Shown: one piece after another, positions 35,301-50,300 of the stretch
How the letters are laid out: each line of letters starts with the position of its first letter
How positions within the stretch are numbered: the first letter of the stretch is position 1
From: Owenia fusiformis
Taxonomy: Eukaryota > Annelida > Polychaeta > Sabellida > Oweniidae
Assembly (NCBI GenBank): GCA_903813345.2
Contig: CAIIXF020000001.1
Coordinates: 32,092,556 to 32,156,555, forward strand
Direction: 5' to 3'
Length of the DNA stretch: 64,000 bases
The notes under the pieces: model-generated
What the model was told of the DNA's origin: nothing
What the model saw: the letters and a program-made list of their open reading frames with translations, nothing else
Database searches by the model: none
Program-made: the position numbers and the translations under genes

Positions 35301-38300
35301 GTATTCACGATGTTTATTGTTTATTCTAACTCAAAGTGGCTACATTTACTCCCGTCGAGAGCTACCATGTTAGATTTTGAAAGTATAACTCTCTATCGCT
35401 AGAATCAACAGCTTAAGAATCCTGACTTCAAAGAAAATTCTGGGGAATTCAGCTGACTCATGACTCGTGTCAAAAGTTTTGGCCAGGTATATTCAACGTA
35501 GCCAGGATTTGCCAAGGGGGGGTTCAGTTTTCAAAAATTTCCAGGGGGGGTTCACATTTGACAATTTTGGCCCAAATATGCCCAAAATCACTTGAGAAAT
35601 GCTCAAAATGGTGAAAAACTGCATGATTTTGAAAGAATTTTTGGCCAGGGGGGGGGGTTCGCCCGAACCCTGCGAACCCCCCCTAGCTACGGGCCTGTTC
35701 AATATGGCGGCTTGACGTTTCCCAAGTTGCGCATGCGTCGATAATATTTCCGTTTAACCGCCATATTGGAAATGGGTATCAAACAATGAATTTTAAAAAA
35801 CGATTAGAACTCCTGATCGCCATAGAAGCACATCAGCGATCCTACATGCACGGGGAAAGTAGACACATATGAGCCCACATGTAGGCTACAGTTTGAGACA
35901 AACAGTAAGCCGCTGAATGGCGCTGATCCAATTTAGATGTCACAATTCTTCAGCTGGAGATCCTCACGATGGAGAGCTATACTTTCAAAATCTAACATGA
36001 TAGCTCTCGACGTGAGTAAGGCTACATGTAACTCAGTCATAGAATCTATGCTAATATCATGGCTTGGCATCATGGACCTCTATCTATAGAGGACCATGGT
36101 AATAACTAGAAGAATGATATACTAGTAATCTCTTCAAGACTGAAAACCCCAAAAAATTACAGTTTTTAATCCAGATTTTTATGGTCTTATTTACACAGTG
36201 TAAGGATCAAACAACACTCTAAAACCTGCTTTTATTTGTATATTTCACCACACCATCCTGTAAAAATAATACTCTGGTAAAAATCACATCCAGACAGGTT
36301 ATAAAACTGCATTTAAATCACAATTTACAGTAATTATCCAATCTGTTATTATTATATGGTCTATTATTAAAGGTGCCATGGAAGTTAACAGGAAATGACA
36401 AAACAAAAAGTTTCAAAACCATGCTGTATTTTGAAATTTTTTGAACCAAAATGACATAGTTCAGTTTTGACCTCCAGTCAGTTTAACTAGTTCCACATAT
36501 CATTTACATGACCAGGAACACAATGGAAATGGTCAGAATGACCCTAAACATGATGAAATAACCTTTTCAGCCGTCTGAAAATGTGACTGAAAAATAGCTA
36601 AAAGTAGGCGCTTAGGAAAGGTCACTGAACAGAAACTGAAACTAAAATGGCGGTCATAAAAAGGAAAATAGATCGCTTTTCAATTAAGTTTTTTTCATTT
36701 TTTTTCTTTTTATATGAATGACATCAACTTTTCAAAATTGTATCATTTAGAGCACTATATTGGGCACTTTTTCTGAAAAATTCAAAAGATTCTGTACAGT
36801 GACTTTTCCTAAGCGCCTACTTTTAGCTATTTTTCAGTCACATTTTCAGAGGGCTGAAAAAATTATTTCATCATGTTTAGGGTCATTTTGACCATGAACA
36901 TTGTGATCCTGGTCATGTAAATGACACGTGGAACTAACTAAACTGACTGGAGGTCAAAGCAGAACTCTGTTATCTTGGTTCAAAAAATTTTCAAAATCCA
37001 GCATGGCTTTGTCACTTTTTGTTGTGTCACTTCCTGTTAACTACCACCGCACTTAAGGTGCCATGGAAGTTAACAGGAAATGACAAAACAAAAAGTGACA
37101 AACCATGCTGGATTTTCCAAAATTTTTGAACCGAGATAACAGAGTTCTATTTGGACCTCCAGTTAGTTTAACTAGTTCCACATATCATTTACATGCATGA
37201 CTGGGAACACAATGGAAATGGTCAGAATGACCATAAACATTTTGAAATAACCTTTTCAGTCCTCTGAAAATGACACTGAAAAATAGCTAAGAGTTGGTGC
37301 TCAGGAAAGGTCACTGAACAGAATCTTTTGACTATTTCAGAAAATGTGCCCAATATATTGCTTTAAATGATACAATTTAAAAAAATTTGATATCATTTTA
37401 AGAAAAAGAAAAAAATGAAAAAAACTGAATTGAAAATCGATCTATTTTCCTTTTTACTACATCCATTTTTGTTTCAGACAATTTTTTAAAATTTCAAAAT
37501 TGTATCATTTAGAGATTGGACACATTTTCTGAAAAAAAATCAAAAGATTCTGTTCATTGACCTGAAATGAAAAGGTTATTTCATCAATTTAAGGTCCAAA
37601 CAGAACTCGGTTATCTTGGTACAAAAAATTTTCAAAATCCACCATGGTTTTGTCATTTTTTGTTTTGTCATTTCCTGTTAACTTCCATGGCACCTTAAGT
37701 TGAATCACATATTAAACCTTTACAGCCATGTCTTATGTCAGCTTATCTCAAGTTTTTCATAAACTGGCACGCAGTTGAGAATAATCATAAGAATGTTTCT
37801 TGTGGCTAGCTGTTTTGCTAAAACTCTGATTTGTATTACTTCCCCCATAAACCAGATATGATTAAAAAGCTGCCAAGGATCCTGAAGAAAATATAGGGTA
37901 CCATTATCCATTATTTGGCCATTGGGCAAACATTTTCCTAGCATCACTTTCAAGGAATAAGCCACAGAATGTTATTAATATTGAATTAAATATTCCACAC
38001 ATTGATAACACTGACGTTCTGAAAACCCCTAAAAACACAAATGATGTGAAACACATTCTACCTGTAGCTAAATATACTATCAAGAATAAGCTAGGTCGAC
38101 AGACTTACAAAATAGAGCATTCTTTTGCCAAAATCTGTCAATGTTCATGCAGAGAAATGAATCAATAACAGTGGTTTTAATGGAGAGTGCTGTTTGATCC
38201 CTACCTATGATTTAGGTGGACTTGAGAGGTGGAATCTACATGAGTGTATCTATATTATGACTACATGAACAACTGTATGTACATGTACATGACTTTAAAG

Positions 38301-41300
38301 CGTCATCTCACAGTCTGACCTTCTATTTTAAGTTATAAATCCAAATGTATATCTTAATTTTACTGCTCATGCTCAAATATTAAAAGTGAGGCAGTGGTTT
38401 GGCAATCTTAGTAAATTTTATAATAGTCTCAGCCTTGACCCACTTTTGGGGATAACCAGATTTTTATCTCATTTTTGATCGGTTGTTATTTTAATTGATC
38501 AGGAAAGGACCATTCTCGTTTTGGATCTAATGAAGTTCATTGGCTTATCTTGACGTTATCAATGTCACCAACAATTTTGATTTTTTACATAGTTAGTTAT
38601 CTCAGATGTATTGAACAATTTTATTGGTGTCATTGATTTCTTTATAAAGTGGCTGTTCTCCTGCCATCTTTGCAGTACCTAAAACTTGAAATCCTAGTTC
38701 ATTTAATTATACCCATTTCTTTTGTCACCCATCGTGCCTATGTTGTTTGTCTAATAATGTTTAATGTTAAAGTAAGTACATGATGTATCTTCTACTGTTT
38801 ACTAATTCTTTTCAACCATTTATTTTTATTTACAGGAGGTAAGCAATTATTTCTCATTGTTGAGTGTCAAGATGGATAGTCTAGTTTTTCTCCATAATTT
38901 CACATTTGATTGATTATGATTAGACTGCAATACTCATGTTGTGGCAGTGACTTTTCTATTAAAATCATTCAAATTAGATTGGATACAACTCTTATTCTAT
39001 ACCCAATTAACTTATTACTTGTATATTTTTTTTATTGTTTGATTAATTAAAATTCTCAGGCTTGTACCATGTTGAAGCAAGTAAGCCAAAGAAACAAATG
39101 TATTTCACAATTAATGACTATTTCAAAAAATCTTACCCTAGCTCCCCTTAAGCTTTATAGTATACTCATTGTATAGTTTACTATAGTGCCTTGCCCTATT
39201 TTGGGAATAAATTAATTTTATCTCAGTACGGGTAAAGCATGAGGTACGAGCCTGGTTGTCTTCAATAGTTTAGAATTTAGATTAACTTACTATATTATTT
39301 CCAATGTATTATGGTTTAAGTATGGATTTTATTAAGAGAAGTAGCTTGGTTTAATCATCTTCCTTTAGATACTCTTACCTCCTCCTACCTACACAGAGAT
39401 TTATTATAACAATATCTCAAACACTGCATAGTAATAACAGTTCACCTCTGTAATGTATTTAAATAATATAGGGTGGTCCAAAAATAGTGAAGCCCTGCAA
39501 CAGGCTATATTTTCCTTAATACTTGCACAAATAGACTCATATTTTCATATGTTGTAGAGAAAGGTCTAAAATTTTGGTTGATGCCATAATTTAATCTCAG
39601 TCTTTAATTTTGAAGAAATTACAAGAGTTTAGCAAACATGACTGAAAATTAGATATTGTGCAAAATTTTACCAATGTGATTCACATAAATTGTTGAAACA
39701 TATTGGATGATCTTAAACAGCTTTCAGTTAGAGATACAAGTTTAAAACCCTACCATATGACAAAAGGGACACTATTTAAGCAGAAAACACATTTCACACT
39801 TTCATTGATCATTTTGAAGCAGTTTTAAACGTTCAACAGTTCAGGGGTATGTTACCTACACCAACAGTTAGAGGAGGGCCTCTTGTGGAAGGAAGTTGCC
39901 CCCTGTGACCAGGAATCTGAGTAGCCCTTTATCAAATATCTTTAAAAGATCAAAAGAAATCTAATAATCAATGTTTTGAGCCATATTTCATTAGAATCCG
40001 TCTATGATTTATGAAGATATTAACATTTCAAGATCATATAGGGGTATATGTTTGCGATTTCACTGAAAAATGTTATCGTCTATGGAAGCTTAGAACATTT
40101 CTTTGGATCACAAGAACTTTGCAACTAACAAAGGTAGGATGCTAGTTTTAAGCCATAATGTGCGGGATTCAAGATTGAACAAAGTGAGAAAATATTAGTT
40201 CTTTAAGACTGCAGCTTAAAAAATGTCAGGGGAAGGGTGTTGAAGGGTTGAAGAATCGCGGACATTGAAAATCACATTTTATCCATTTTCAGTAATATTT
40301 GGTTAGGGCTTATAATTTCTGCAAATTTGAAGACTAAGAAAAATGTATGGTACCAACATAAATTTTAGACCTTCCTCTACAACATGTGAAAATATAAAAT
40401 AATTCCTGCAAGTAATAAGGGAAATATGGCCTGTTGCAGGGGTTCACTTTTTTGGACCACCCTGTATAAAAACACTAGGCTTTAGAAAGATATTTTTATT
40501 TTTTGAAGGTATTGATCAATATTGGATTAATTAATTAATTAATTTTAGATAGGGTAATTCGGACCATTGAGCAATATGGCTTATTAATATAAAAGCATGA
40601 TAATGTTTTTGTTAGACTTCTATCAGTCTTCCCAGTTCTGACATAATATTATGTTGAATGTGTTTTATTTTTATTGCTTAGAGAACTTCAAGATTCCAGT
40701 GCTATCAGCAAACATGTGAGGTATAAAGCAACCAAATGGTTTAAGAAAAATGTTCTGTTATATCTATATATGGAACAGAAAAACATGTTTGCACTTAATG
40801 TTGTATACGATATTTTGTAGTCTTGTATAGCCTCTGGTCCCCAACCCTTGCCTTTTCATCTCCCCAGATTTGTGTAGAGGGGTGCACTGTTGGGGGGGGG
40901 GGGGAGGCGCAGAGACTCAATGCAAAACTAGAAATTTGGGTGTCATAGAAAATGAAATATAATTCGTGCAACCATGTCATATGAGTGGCAATTCTTTAGT
41001 CAAAATATGTTCTCGCATTTTCATTGTGCAAATGGTGGCAGTTATAGACATCATCTTCAAATAAAAAATGACACGTTTGCATAATATGACATCATACTGT
41101 CACATACTATATTTATTATTCCCTGTTATATTCCTCACTTATATTAATGGAATAACAAACTATTGATTATAATTAATCATAACAATCTACTCCTGAGGAC
41201 ACAAATATTTAATTCTATTAATGTGAATACCTGTGCATCTTTCACAAGTGATATTCCACAAAGGGCTAGTGGAATATCCAGGTATTCACCAAAAATAGAA

Positions 41301-44300
41301 TTAAATATTTGTTTTATTATTCACTGTTATATTCATTCCTCACTCATTAATGGAATAACAAACTATAAGAGCTGTCAAGTGTCCCGCGAATGGCGAGATT
41401 ATCCCATGAATTTGATCAAAATATTTTCGAAACAAATGCGTGATATATACACATATTTTGTACCAAATGCGTGACATAAATGGCAAGCGCGTGCAAAGAG
41501 CGAACGAAATGCGTTCGCTTTTTTCGCCTTTCGGTATTTTACCGTGTCGGCATTTCAGTCATATTTTAGATTTTGGCTATTTTCTGAGGATTTAAACAGG
41601 TGCATATATTAGGCCAATGCATTATCTCCAGGTAAAGCACTCAGAGATGGTAAAATAATTTCGTCTTTGAGACAGGGGAGATGGAAACAACCCACCCACA
41701 TGTTTTTTCTGAAATGTTGTCCTGATTTTCAACCCCTTCCACCCCTGCTTTTTAAGTTTTATTGCCTCAATATGTTGCGTTTTCTCCCATGTTATTTTCC
41801 CACAGGGAAAAGTCATGCGATCCATTGCTTTCAGCTAATTTTGGTCACCCATAATGGATATCTTTAAAACCCCTGAAGAATTACTTATTCCTTTAAATGG
41901 GTTAACTGTGTGTCAAAACACAACATATTAATACAAAAATTGAATAAGCAGGGGAAATAAAAGGGGTTTGAAAATCAGGACATTTCAGGAAAAACATTTG
42001 TGTGGGTTGTTTGCATCTTTCCTGTATCAAAGTCAAAATTATTTAGTTATCTCTACTATGAGTGCTTTTCAGTTCTTTTCAGTTTATTCTCCTGGCCTGA
42101 TAACTCAATTGATATTGGTATTTTTTCATAAATCTGTAATTTATCCAATTTAAGATTTGCACGATTCTTTATATTTTCAATATTGCATGTTTTCAAAGTC
42201 TAAAATATTCACATGTTTTAGTACATTTAAAGATGTTATTCACAATTGTGATTTCGGTATACACGTGCATGTACTTATGTTCGAGATATTTCACATTTAC
42301 ACTTTACACCAGTTTGGATCTTGTTCAATCACATCTTATTCATTCCTTTGGTTTGGTTTGAAAATGGTTTGATCTATAAAATCACCAATACTCCTATCAG
42401 TAACATGGTGTCACAATACAGCAATACTAATTAACCATTGAATTTATTGTTGCATCATTTTGTTGTTTTATTGATATTTATTTAATCTAATTACATGAAA
42501 AATAATCCCTCTTAGTCTCTAAGTCTTTTTTTATTATTTACTTTGCATTTACCTCTGATGAATACTTCTTATTTGTTGCATAAACTATAAAAAACAACAT
42601 TCCGAATCAATATCTTATCAATGTAACTTATTCTTCTTCTACAGTAGTATTTTTGTTAAAAGCAAGAAAAAAGACCAATGCAGCTAAGCTAAGTAATTAT
42701 AATGCAACCATATTTGAATGTTTTTGAAATTTGAATTTTGAATTTCATATCTTCCAATTCATAAAAGGTGTCCACTTTCAGGGCTGTGACATATTCAGGG
42801 GATAAAGAGAGGTACCACCACAAGAGGAAGCTGCTCCACCAAGCAGGCATCCTTGACACTACTGGCAAAGACAGCCAAGAAAATTTAGGTATAGAGCTGC
42901 TTAGAACCATTTTTATAGAACTATTTTTAATGGCTTTATAATCCATTTGGGTAAAAAATTCTCACAAGAATATAAATGAAGAAGTTATTACCAGGTCCCC
43001 AAAAAATAAAATTTTAAATTTACAATAATGCTTTAATTGTGCTTAAGATCATGAAATAAGCGCCTGTTGGATGAAATTGCATACATACTGTATATACATA
43101 TAACATGCATACATACTACCTACAAAAGCTACATCAATTTGATGTCATGTCAAATTTTATACATGTTACACTAGTACATTACGTAAAAATGTAGAAATTG
43201 TCTTTTCTGCACAGTATACACTCTGCGTCATGTGCCTACTTGATTATTTTACTTGTAATTATGATATTGAAATAAATATAACATAACATAATGTTTTCAT
43301 GAAAAATATTTTCTAGTTACGCGACGTAGAAGACGTCACTCTAGTTCACAGTCTACCAGTTCAACAGATTCAACAGTAGCACCAAGTATAACAACTAAAA
43401 AGGAAGTGAGATTTCTTACAAGCAAAGACAGAATCAAACATGAGAGGTAACAATATCGGGCAGATTCATTTTAGTCTTGCATCAAGCCTTTGTTACTTTC
43501 ACACTTACTGGAGATTGGAGATGAGGTGAAGGGATCCAGAGACCTGATGCAAGACAAAGGGGAAAGTGGTGTCATAATGTTGGTCTGAGTGTGACAAAGT
43601 ATATTTGTGGTTTTACGAGTAGTAAGAATGGTGAAATTTGCTATCGCAAGAGCTGAATGGAAGTTAGGTATTGTCTACCATTTTTAAGATATGAATATGT
43701 CTGGTGACTGTTCATATTGCACATATAGAATACTGATGTGTGAATTTCCTCGTGTACTAAAGAGAATTGCTTTTCATATCTCGTTATATTAACACTTGGC
43801 ATGATGGTTTCAGATTGCCTTAAATGTAGTGATAACTGCGTGTCATTTTATTATTACATGTGTATCATACACATAATTGTGGCGTTATCTAAGTTGTTAT
43901 CAGGCATTTTTCTACTAAACACTGCACAACCAAAACCCTGATGGGGTTAGGGCTAAAGAATGCCTTGAGAGATGCAATTACAGAATTATGTCTACATGAA
44001 ATTAGTAGCAACTGGCATAAATACTCCATATTAAGAATATCGCAAATGCATTTCTCTTTGGCAATATCTTACTGCCCAAATGAAACATTGTTGTAGCTGT
44101 GTTGTGTATCATTATATACTTACATTTTAGGAAAGCCTTTGAAATACTAACGATACTTTATGTTTTGTTGTTCAGGTTTGTTGTTTTGTCACATAGAAAG
44201 GCACCATTGGCCGTGTGTTCAGTCCTGCCTTATAACAGACGTCATGCTTACGGAAGGCCCAAGTATGTATACCCTTGACATCATATTATGATAGGGCTAC

Positions 44301-47300
44301 TTCATGGGAAAAACCTGACAAATATTGACTGATTAATAATAATATTAGTACTTCATCTATAGCTATGTGTATAGACCCAATAGTCTTTTTTTAAAAGAGG
44401 TTTGAAAAGAATATGTGCTCAGTAAGAAGTCATAGTTTATTTAGTATAGTATAGATATGTTGTTTACAGTTATCAGTGACATATTGTTATTGTCTCCAAC
44501 TCTTTTGTGGATGGTGTTCGGTGGTCGGCATTCAGCAGCCATAACAAATGGAAGGTGGTGACATTTTGCATGTTAATGCCTTGTCTCACAAGCAGTCAGT
44601 GATGTTAGTTTTTTCATGCAAAGCGCTCCATCTTTTTATCAGATGTATTCTTATATTTCCAATCAACAGTGGGATTGCATGGCTTTTCGATAACACACGG
44701 GGTAGCTTGCATATGTTTTGCATCCTCCCATTCCTGCCAATGAGTCTGTACAAAAGTTATTTTTAGTTGGGTAAAATGATTTTCAGTTTATATTTTCTAC
44801 ATGTGCATATTTTGAAATTGTTGCCTGGATTTCATATTTGCTATGTACATGAACTATAATAGCCTGATACTTTACAATGCATATATGGCACATTTTTGGA
44901 AATCTTGTTTCTTAAATCTGAATTTTAGATAGAATAATAAATACGATTATTAAGATGATGGAAATGAGGAAAACTCTTTTACTTAAAGATGTAAAGGATG
45001 TGTCCGGGTATATGCACTTTTGGTCCCTCGGTCAAATGTATGTGAAATATGTTTTTTATTATATTTACTTTTTCTTGAGTTTTGATGCATAAGCATTTGC
45101 TGAGAGTCAGAATAAGTATCTTAACAACAAAAAAATAGTCATTATCATAGAAAAAACACCAGTGGCAACATGTATGACATACAAAGAAGAAATAACTTAA
45201 GACCCATGAAGAATTAAAAAGAAAAACAAATTTTTGAAATATATTTAAGGATTAAATTTTTTTTCAAATTTTTGAATTTCCCGCCAGTTTAATTTGAAGG
45301 GAGAAAAACAAGATGGTTGCCATTTGATGTAAGAAATATCAGAAAAAAAGTTGCTTCACTTTTAGTTTTCACAATGAGCACAGTTTTCCGGTTTAGGTTT
45401 TTTGACTGATTCTGACTCTTCATCACCAGGGTCATGTATAGAGATTATAAAATTGAAATCAAAATGTTGTGCTCAGCATGAATTTGACTGAAATAATATG
45501 TGTAACTTCACCAACACAATTGAAGTCTCAAAACTGGATGCTCAGTAACTTTGAGTGACTATAATCCCTTGATTACCCAGATATACACCAATTCACTTAT
45601 CCAGAAATACCATTTAATGTCTATACAAAGAAAGTAACCAATGTTTTGGCAGATATGTTTCAAACATTTTGCATAAATAATTCATTTAATATTTGCCATT
45701 GATTTTTTTTCAATAGTATAGTTTCTAAATAGCTAAATAAAGCTGAATAAAGCTGACATAATAGATGTCACCTTTGTACATCTTGGGCCAACCTTCCATT
45801 GAGTTCTATGCTAAAAGCTAATTGCAATAGTCACTTAATTTCATGATTTATCAAAGAGTGTCAGTTAAATCTGTCTGAAATTTGGATGGCATACTATTAA
45901 ATGACCCTGTCAATGATTATATTGTGATTAAATATGAAAATGTTGGTTGTCATACGATCAAACCATGGTTTTAAAGAATTTTAGCATAACATCAATGGAG
46001 ATTTGGCCCAAGTTTTTTAAAATGCCATGGAGAATGATTTAAATGGCATAAATGTTCAAACCAAAGCTATTATTGTAGGAAACATATCAATGAATTCAAA
46101 TATGCTATTAAAAAGAAAGAAAAGTAAGTCATTAGAGGTAAAATGTGCAAATCTCTTAAAATCTCATGAAAAAACAAGAATTAGCGAGATTTCAAAATCA
46201 TTTAGAAACTCCTCTAATAGAGGACAAAGTGATATGCACTGTCTTTTATGCCAATATTTTTCATCAATTGTGATACAAATTGATAGTTTGGTAATCTCAG
46301 AAGAAGTTTAATAATATGTGTGATTGAGTTGGTTTTTCAGACATTACAATTTTCAATATTTTCTAAGTCGATACCTAGACTCATTCCCAGACTCATCCTT
46401 TAAGAGCAAAAATGGGTCCAAAACTTAATAACTGTGTAGTTTGGATGTTCATTTATGTCTGTGGATTATATTTTATACCACAAACACTTTATACATACCT
46501 GAAATTTGCAATAAAAGTGCCCAAAAAATGTTGTTTTGAAATTCCCCATTTTTCCTGTATCGCGCTAGTCACGTGACCATTAGTCACTTACTTTTACAGT
46601 GATATGGTCTACGATAGATCAAAATTAAATTCAAGATGTTTCAATTTAAAATGCCCTCGCAAGACGAGGTTGAAATATCGGCAATTTGATGGTGATATGG
46701 TCTACGATAGATCACGTGACCCTAATATTTTTTAAAAAATGAAAGAGATAGTGACAATATTTAATCTTATTAGTTAATACCAATATTACAAACACATATC
46801 TATATTTTCATTCTATATTTATTTCTTCATTATACATACATTTGTTTTATACTTCATTGATTCATTTTTGCAATACTTTTGCTATTAGATCTTTAATACA
46901 GTGAGGCTCCCAGGACTTGAATGCATCAAAGTAAATGTAGAGTGATTTGATCATATGTTGATGGAGAGTTAATTTCTATACTTTATTCCATGCCATGATA
47001 GGTTTGGAAGTAAGGGACTTTGTTCTTTTTGTGTGGTCCAATACTTTGATCTTACATTTTTAAATTTATATTTCAGAGTGACTCATCCTAGACTTGTCCA
47101 ATCAGAAACTGCAAAGAGTAGACACACCTCTACTACTGTAGACATCTTCATACACTCTGCACAGCCACTTGAAGGACAGGTAAGCATCTGTATTGGAGAA
47201 TATTCTTGTTAGTAATAAATGAGATGTTTTAATCATTATATTGTTTCTTTGATACATGGAATAAGAAAGAGTGATGCAAAAACCAGGTACAGTGTATCAT

Positions 47301-50300
47301 GATTCTCTATCAACCTGGTACTGAACTTTCATCAGGATTTTGATACACTTATTATCTAGAGAGGCTTTTCCAGGTCTCCTATTTTTATTATGTCACCACC
47401 AAAAGTGGTGACATATTGTTATAGTCTCCGTTTTACCACCAAAAGTGGTGACATATTGTTATAGTCTCCGTTTTTTTGCGACGGCGGTTGGTGGTTGGCG
47501 TCCGGCGGTTGGCGTCCGGCGGTTGGAGGTTGGCGTCCGGCATCTGTAACAATTTCTTACAACTTCCTATAACTTAACAAATACTGTTTAGACTGACTTC
47601 AATTTTTTTCTAAATCATCTACATGTTCTCAGAAGTTCAAATCTGACTTTAGATTTGACATTTGACCTTCGATGACCTTCTCAAGGTCTAAAAGGTCTTT
47701 TTTCAACTTGCTTCACATTGACTAAATTTTTTTTCAAAATCATCTACATGTTCTCAGAAATTCAAATCTGACTTTAGATTTGACATTTGACCTTCAAATG
47801 TGACTTTAGATTTGACATTTGACCTTCAATGACCTTCTCAAGGTCAAAAAAGGTCAAAAAGGTCTGTTTTCAACTTGCTTCAAATTGACTAAATTTTTTT
47901 TTCAAAATCATCTACGTGTTCTCAGAAATTCAAATCTGACTTAAGATTTGACTTAAGATTTGACATTTGACCTTCAATGACCTTCTCAAGGTCAAAAAGG
48001 TCTGTTTTCAACTTGCTTCAAATTGACTAAAAAAAATTTTCAAAATCATCTACGTGTTCTCAGAAATTCAAATCTGACTTTAGATTTGACTTAAGATTTG
48101 ACATTTGACCTTCAATGACCTTCTCAAAGTCAAAAAAGGTCAAAAAGGTCTTTTTTCAACTTGCTTCAAATTGACTAAATTTTTTTTTCAAAATCATTTA
48201 CATGTTCTTGGAAATTCAAATCTGACTTTAGATTTGACATTTGACCTTTAATGACCTTCTCAAGGTCAAAAAAGGTCAAAAAGGTCTGTTTTCAACTTGC
48301 TTCAAATTGACTAAAAATTTTTTTCAAAATCATCTACGTGTTCTCAGAAATTCAAATCTGACTTTAGATTTGACTTAAGATTTGACATTTGACCTTCAAT
48401 GACCTTCTCAAAGTCAAAAAAGGTCAAAAAGGTCTTTTTTCAAATTGCTTCAAATTGACTAAATTTTTTTCAAAATCATCTACATGTTCTCAGAAATTCA
48501 AATCTGACTTTAGATTTGACATTTGACCTTCAATGACCTTTTCAATGTCAAAAAAGGTCAAAAAGGTATTTTTTCATCTTGCTTCAAATTGACTAAATTT
48601 TTTTTCAAAATCATCTACATGTTCTCAGAAATTCAAATATGACTTTAGATTTGACTTTAGATTTGACATTTGACCTTCAATGACCTTCTCAAGGTCAAAA
48701 AAGGTCAAAAAGGTCTTTTTTCAACTTGCTTCAAATTGACTAATTTTTTTTTTCAAAATCATCGTCTACATGTTCTCAGAAATTCAAATCTGACTTTAGA
48801 TTTGACATTTGACCTTCAATGACCTTTTCAATGTCAAAAAAGGTCAAAAAGGTATTTTTTTCATCTTGCTTCAAATTGACTAAATTTTTTTTCAAAATCA
48901 TCTACATGTTCTCAGAAATCCAAATATGACTTTAGATTTGACTTTAGATTTGACATTTGACCTTCAATGACCTTCTCAAGGTCAAAAAAGGTCAAAAAGG
49001 TCTTTTTTCAACTTGCTTCAAATTGACTAATTTTTTTTTTCAAAATCATCTACATGTTCTCAGAAATTCAAATCTGACTTTAGATTTGACATTTGACCTT
49101 TAATGACCTTCTCAAGGTCAAAAAAGGTCAAAAAGGTCTGTTTTCAACTTGCTTCAAATTGACCAATTTTTTTTTCAAAATCATCTACATCTTTTCAGAA
49201 GTTCAAATTTGACTGTACAAGTTCTCTTAAGTTTGAACTCATAATATTGTGAACAACTAGGTGGTGACATTTTGTCATGTTAATGCCTTGTTCCTATTGA
49301 AAGGATAGGTATCGATATGGTGAACTGGATTAAACAATGTTTTTCTCTTAAACCAATTATTGAAAACATTCTGTAAAAAACACAGTCCTTTATGTAATGT
49401 TGATTGATTGTCAACAATTTAATGCGAAAATTATTTACATATATTTTATATTACTGTTTTTGTTAACATTTTTTGTTTTTTGTACAAATGTTTTTTGTTC
49501 CTTTCTACCAATTTTTGAGAATGAAAAAAATGTCTTTCCGACCTTGTTGGAACAAAATAGCATATGAAACATTTTCTTAGGCCTGTCAATATTATAGTTA
49601 TACAAAGGAAATTTTTGTTGATTTTACAAAAAGTATTCAAAAATTAAAACAAACCCCCCCAAAAAAGATAAAAATTAAGATGAATCTTTCATTTCATTAA
49701 CAAGATACTTTTTTTAAATCAACCAAACTTTCCTTTCAACTATTATAATATTGAGAGACCTAAACACTTTGTGTTTATGTTGTTTTGTTCCAATGAGGTT
49801 CGGATAGATGTTTCATTTCATTCCGAACATATGATACCAAGAACAAACAAAAGAAGTGTCTGATGTGTTTTCTAAAACAATATAGAGAAAAGTATACTAT
49901 TCTAGTATATATTTTTTTCAAATTTTATTCTTACCATTCAAAAATGACCATTACATTGACGATGTGTAAAATTTTCAGAACTTTTCGATGATTGGTTTAA
50001 GAGAAAAGTGTGCTCAAAAAGTTCACCATAACGATACCACTCCTTTGCCAAAGAGGCCAGTTTTGATGTTAAAGGATTGGTATCGATATGGCGAGCTGAA
50101 TTGAACACATGTTTGTTTCTCTTGAACCAGTCATGAAAAAATTCTGAAATTTTTATTCATCGTCAATCTAATGATCATCTTTTGAAAGGTAACAGTTTAA
50201 TTATTAAAAAAAATATATACTTTTCTCTATATTGTTTTAGAAAATGCATCAGACACTTCTTTTGTTCTTGATATCGTATATTCAGAATGAAATGAAACAT

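Noticed and set aside
35301-35373. Extension of CABLES exon 1 to the stop at 35373
   Set aside because: A donor (TTAG|GTATTC) with matching phase to exon 2 lies at 35300, and the extension runs into a family B element.
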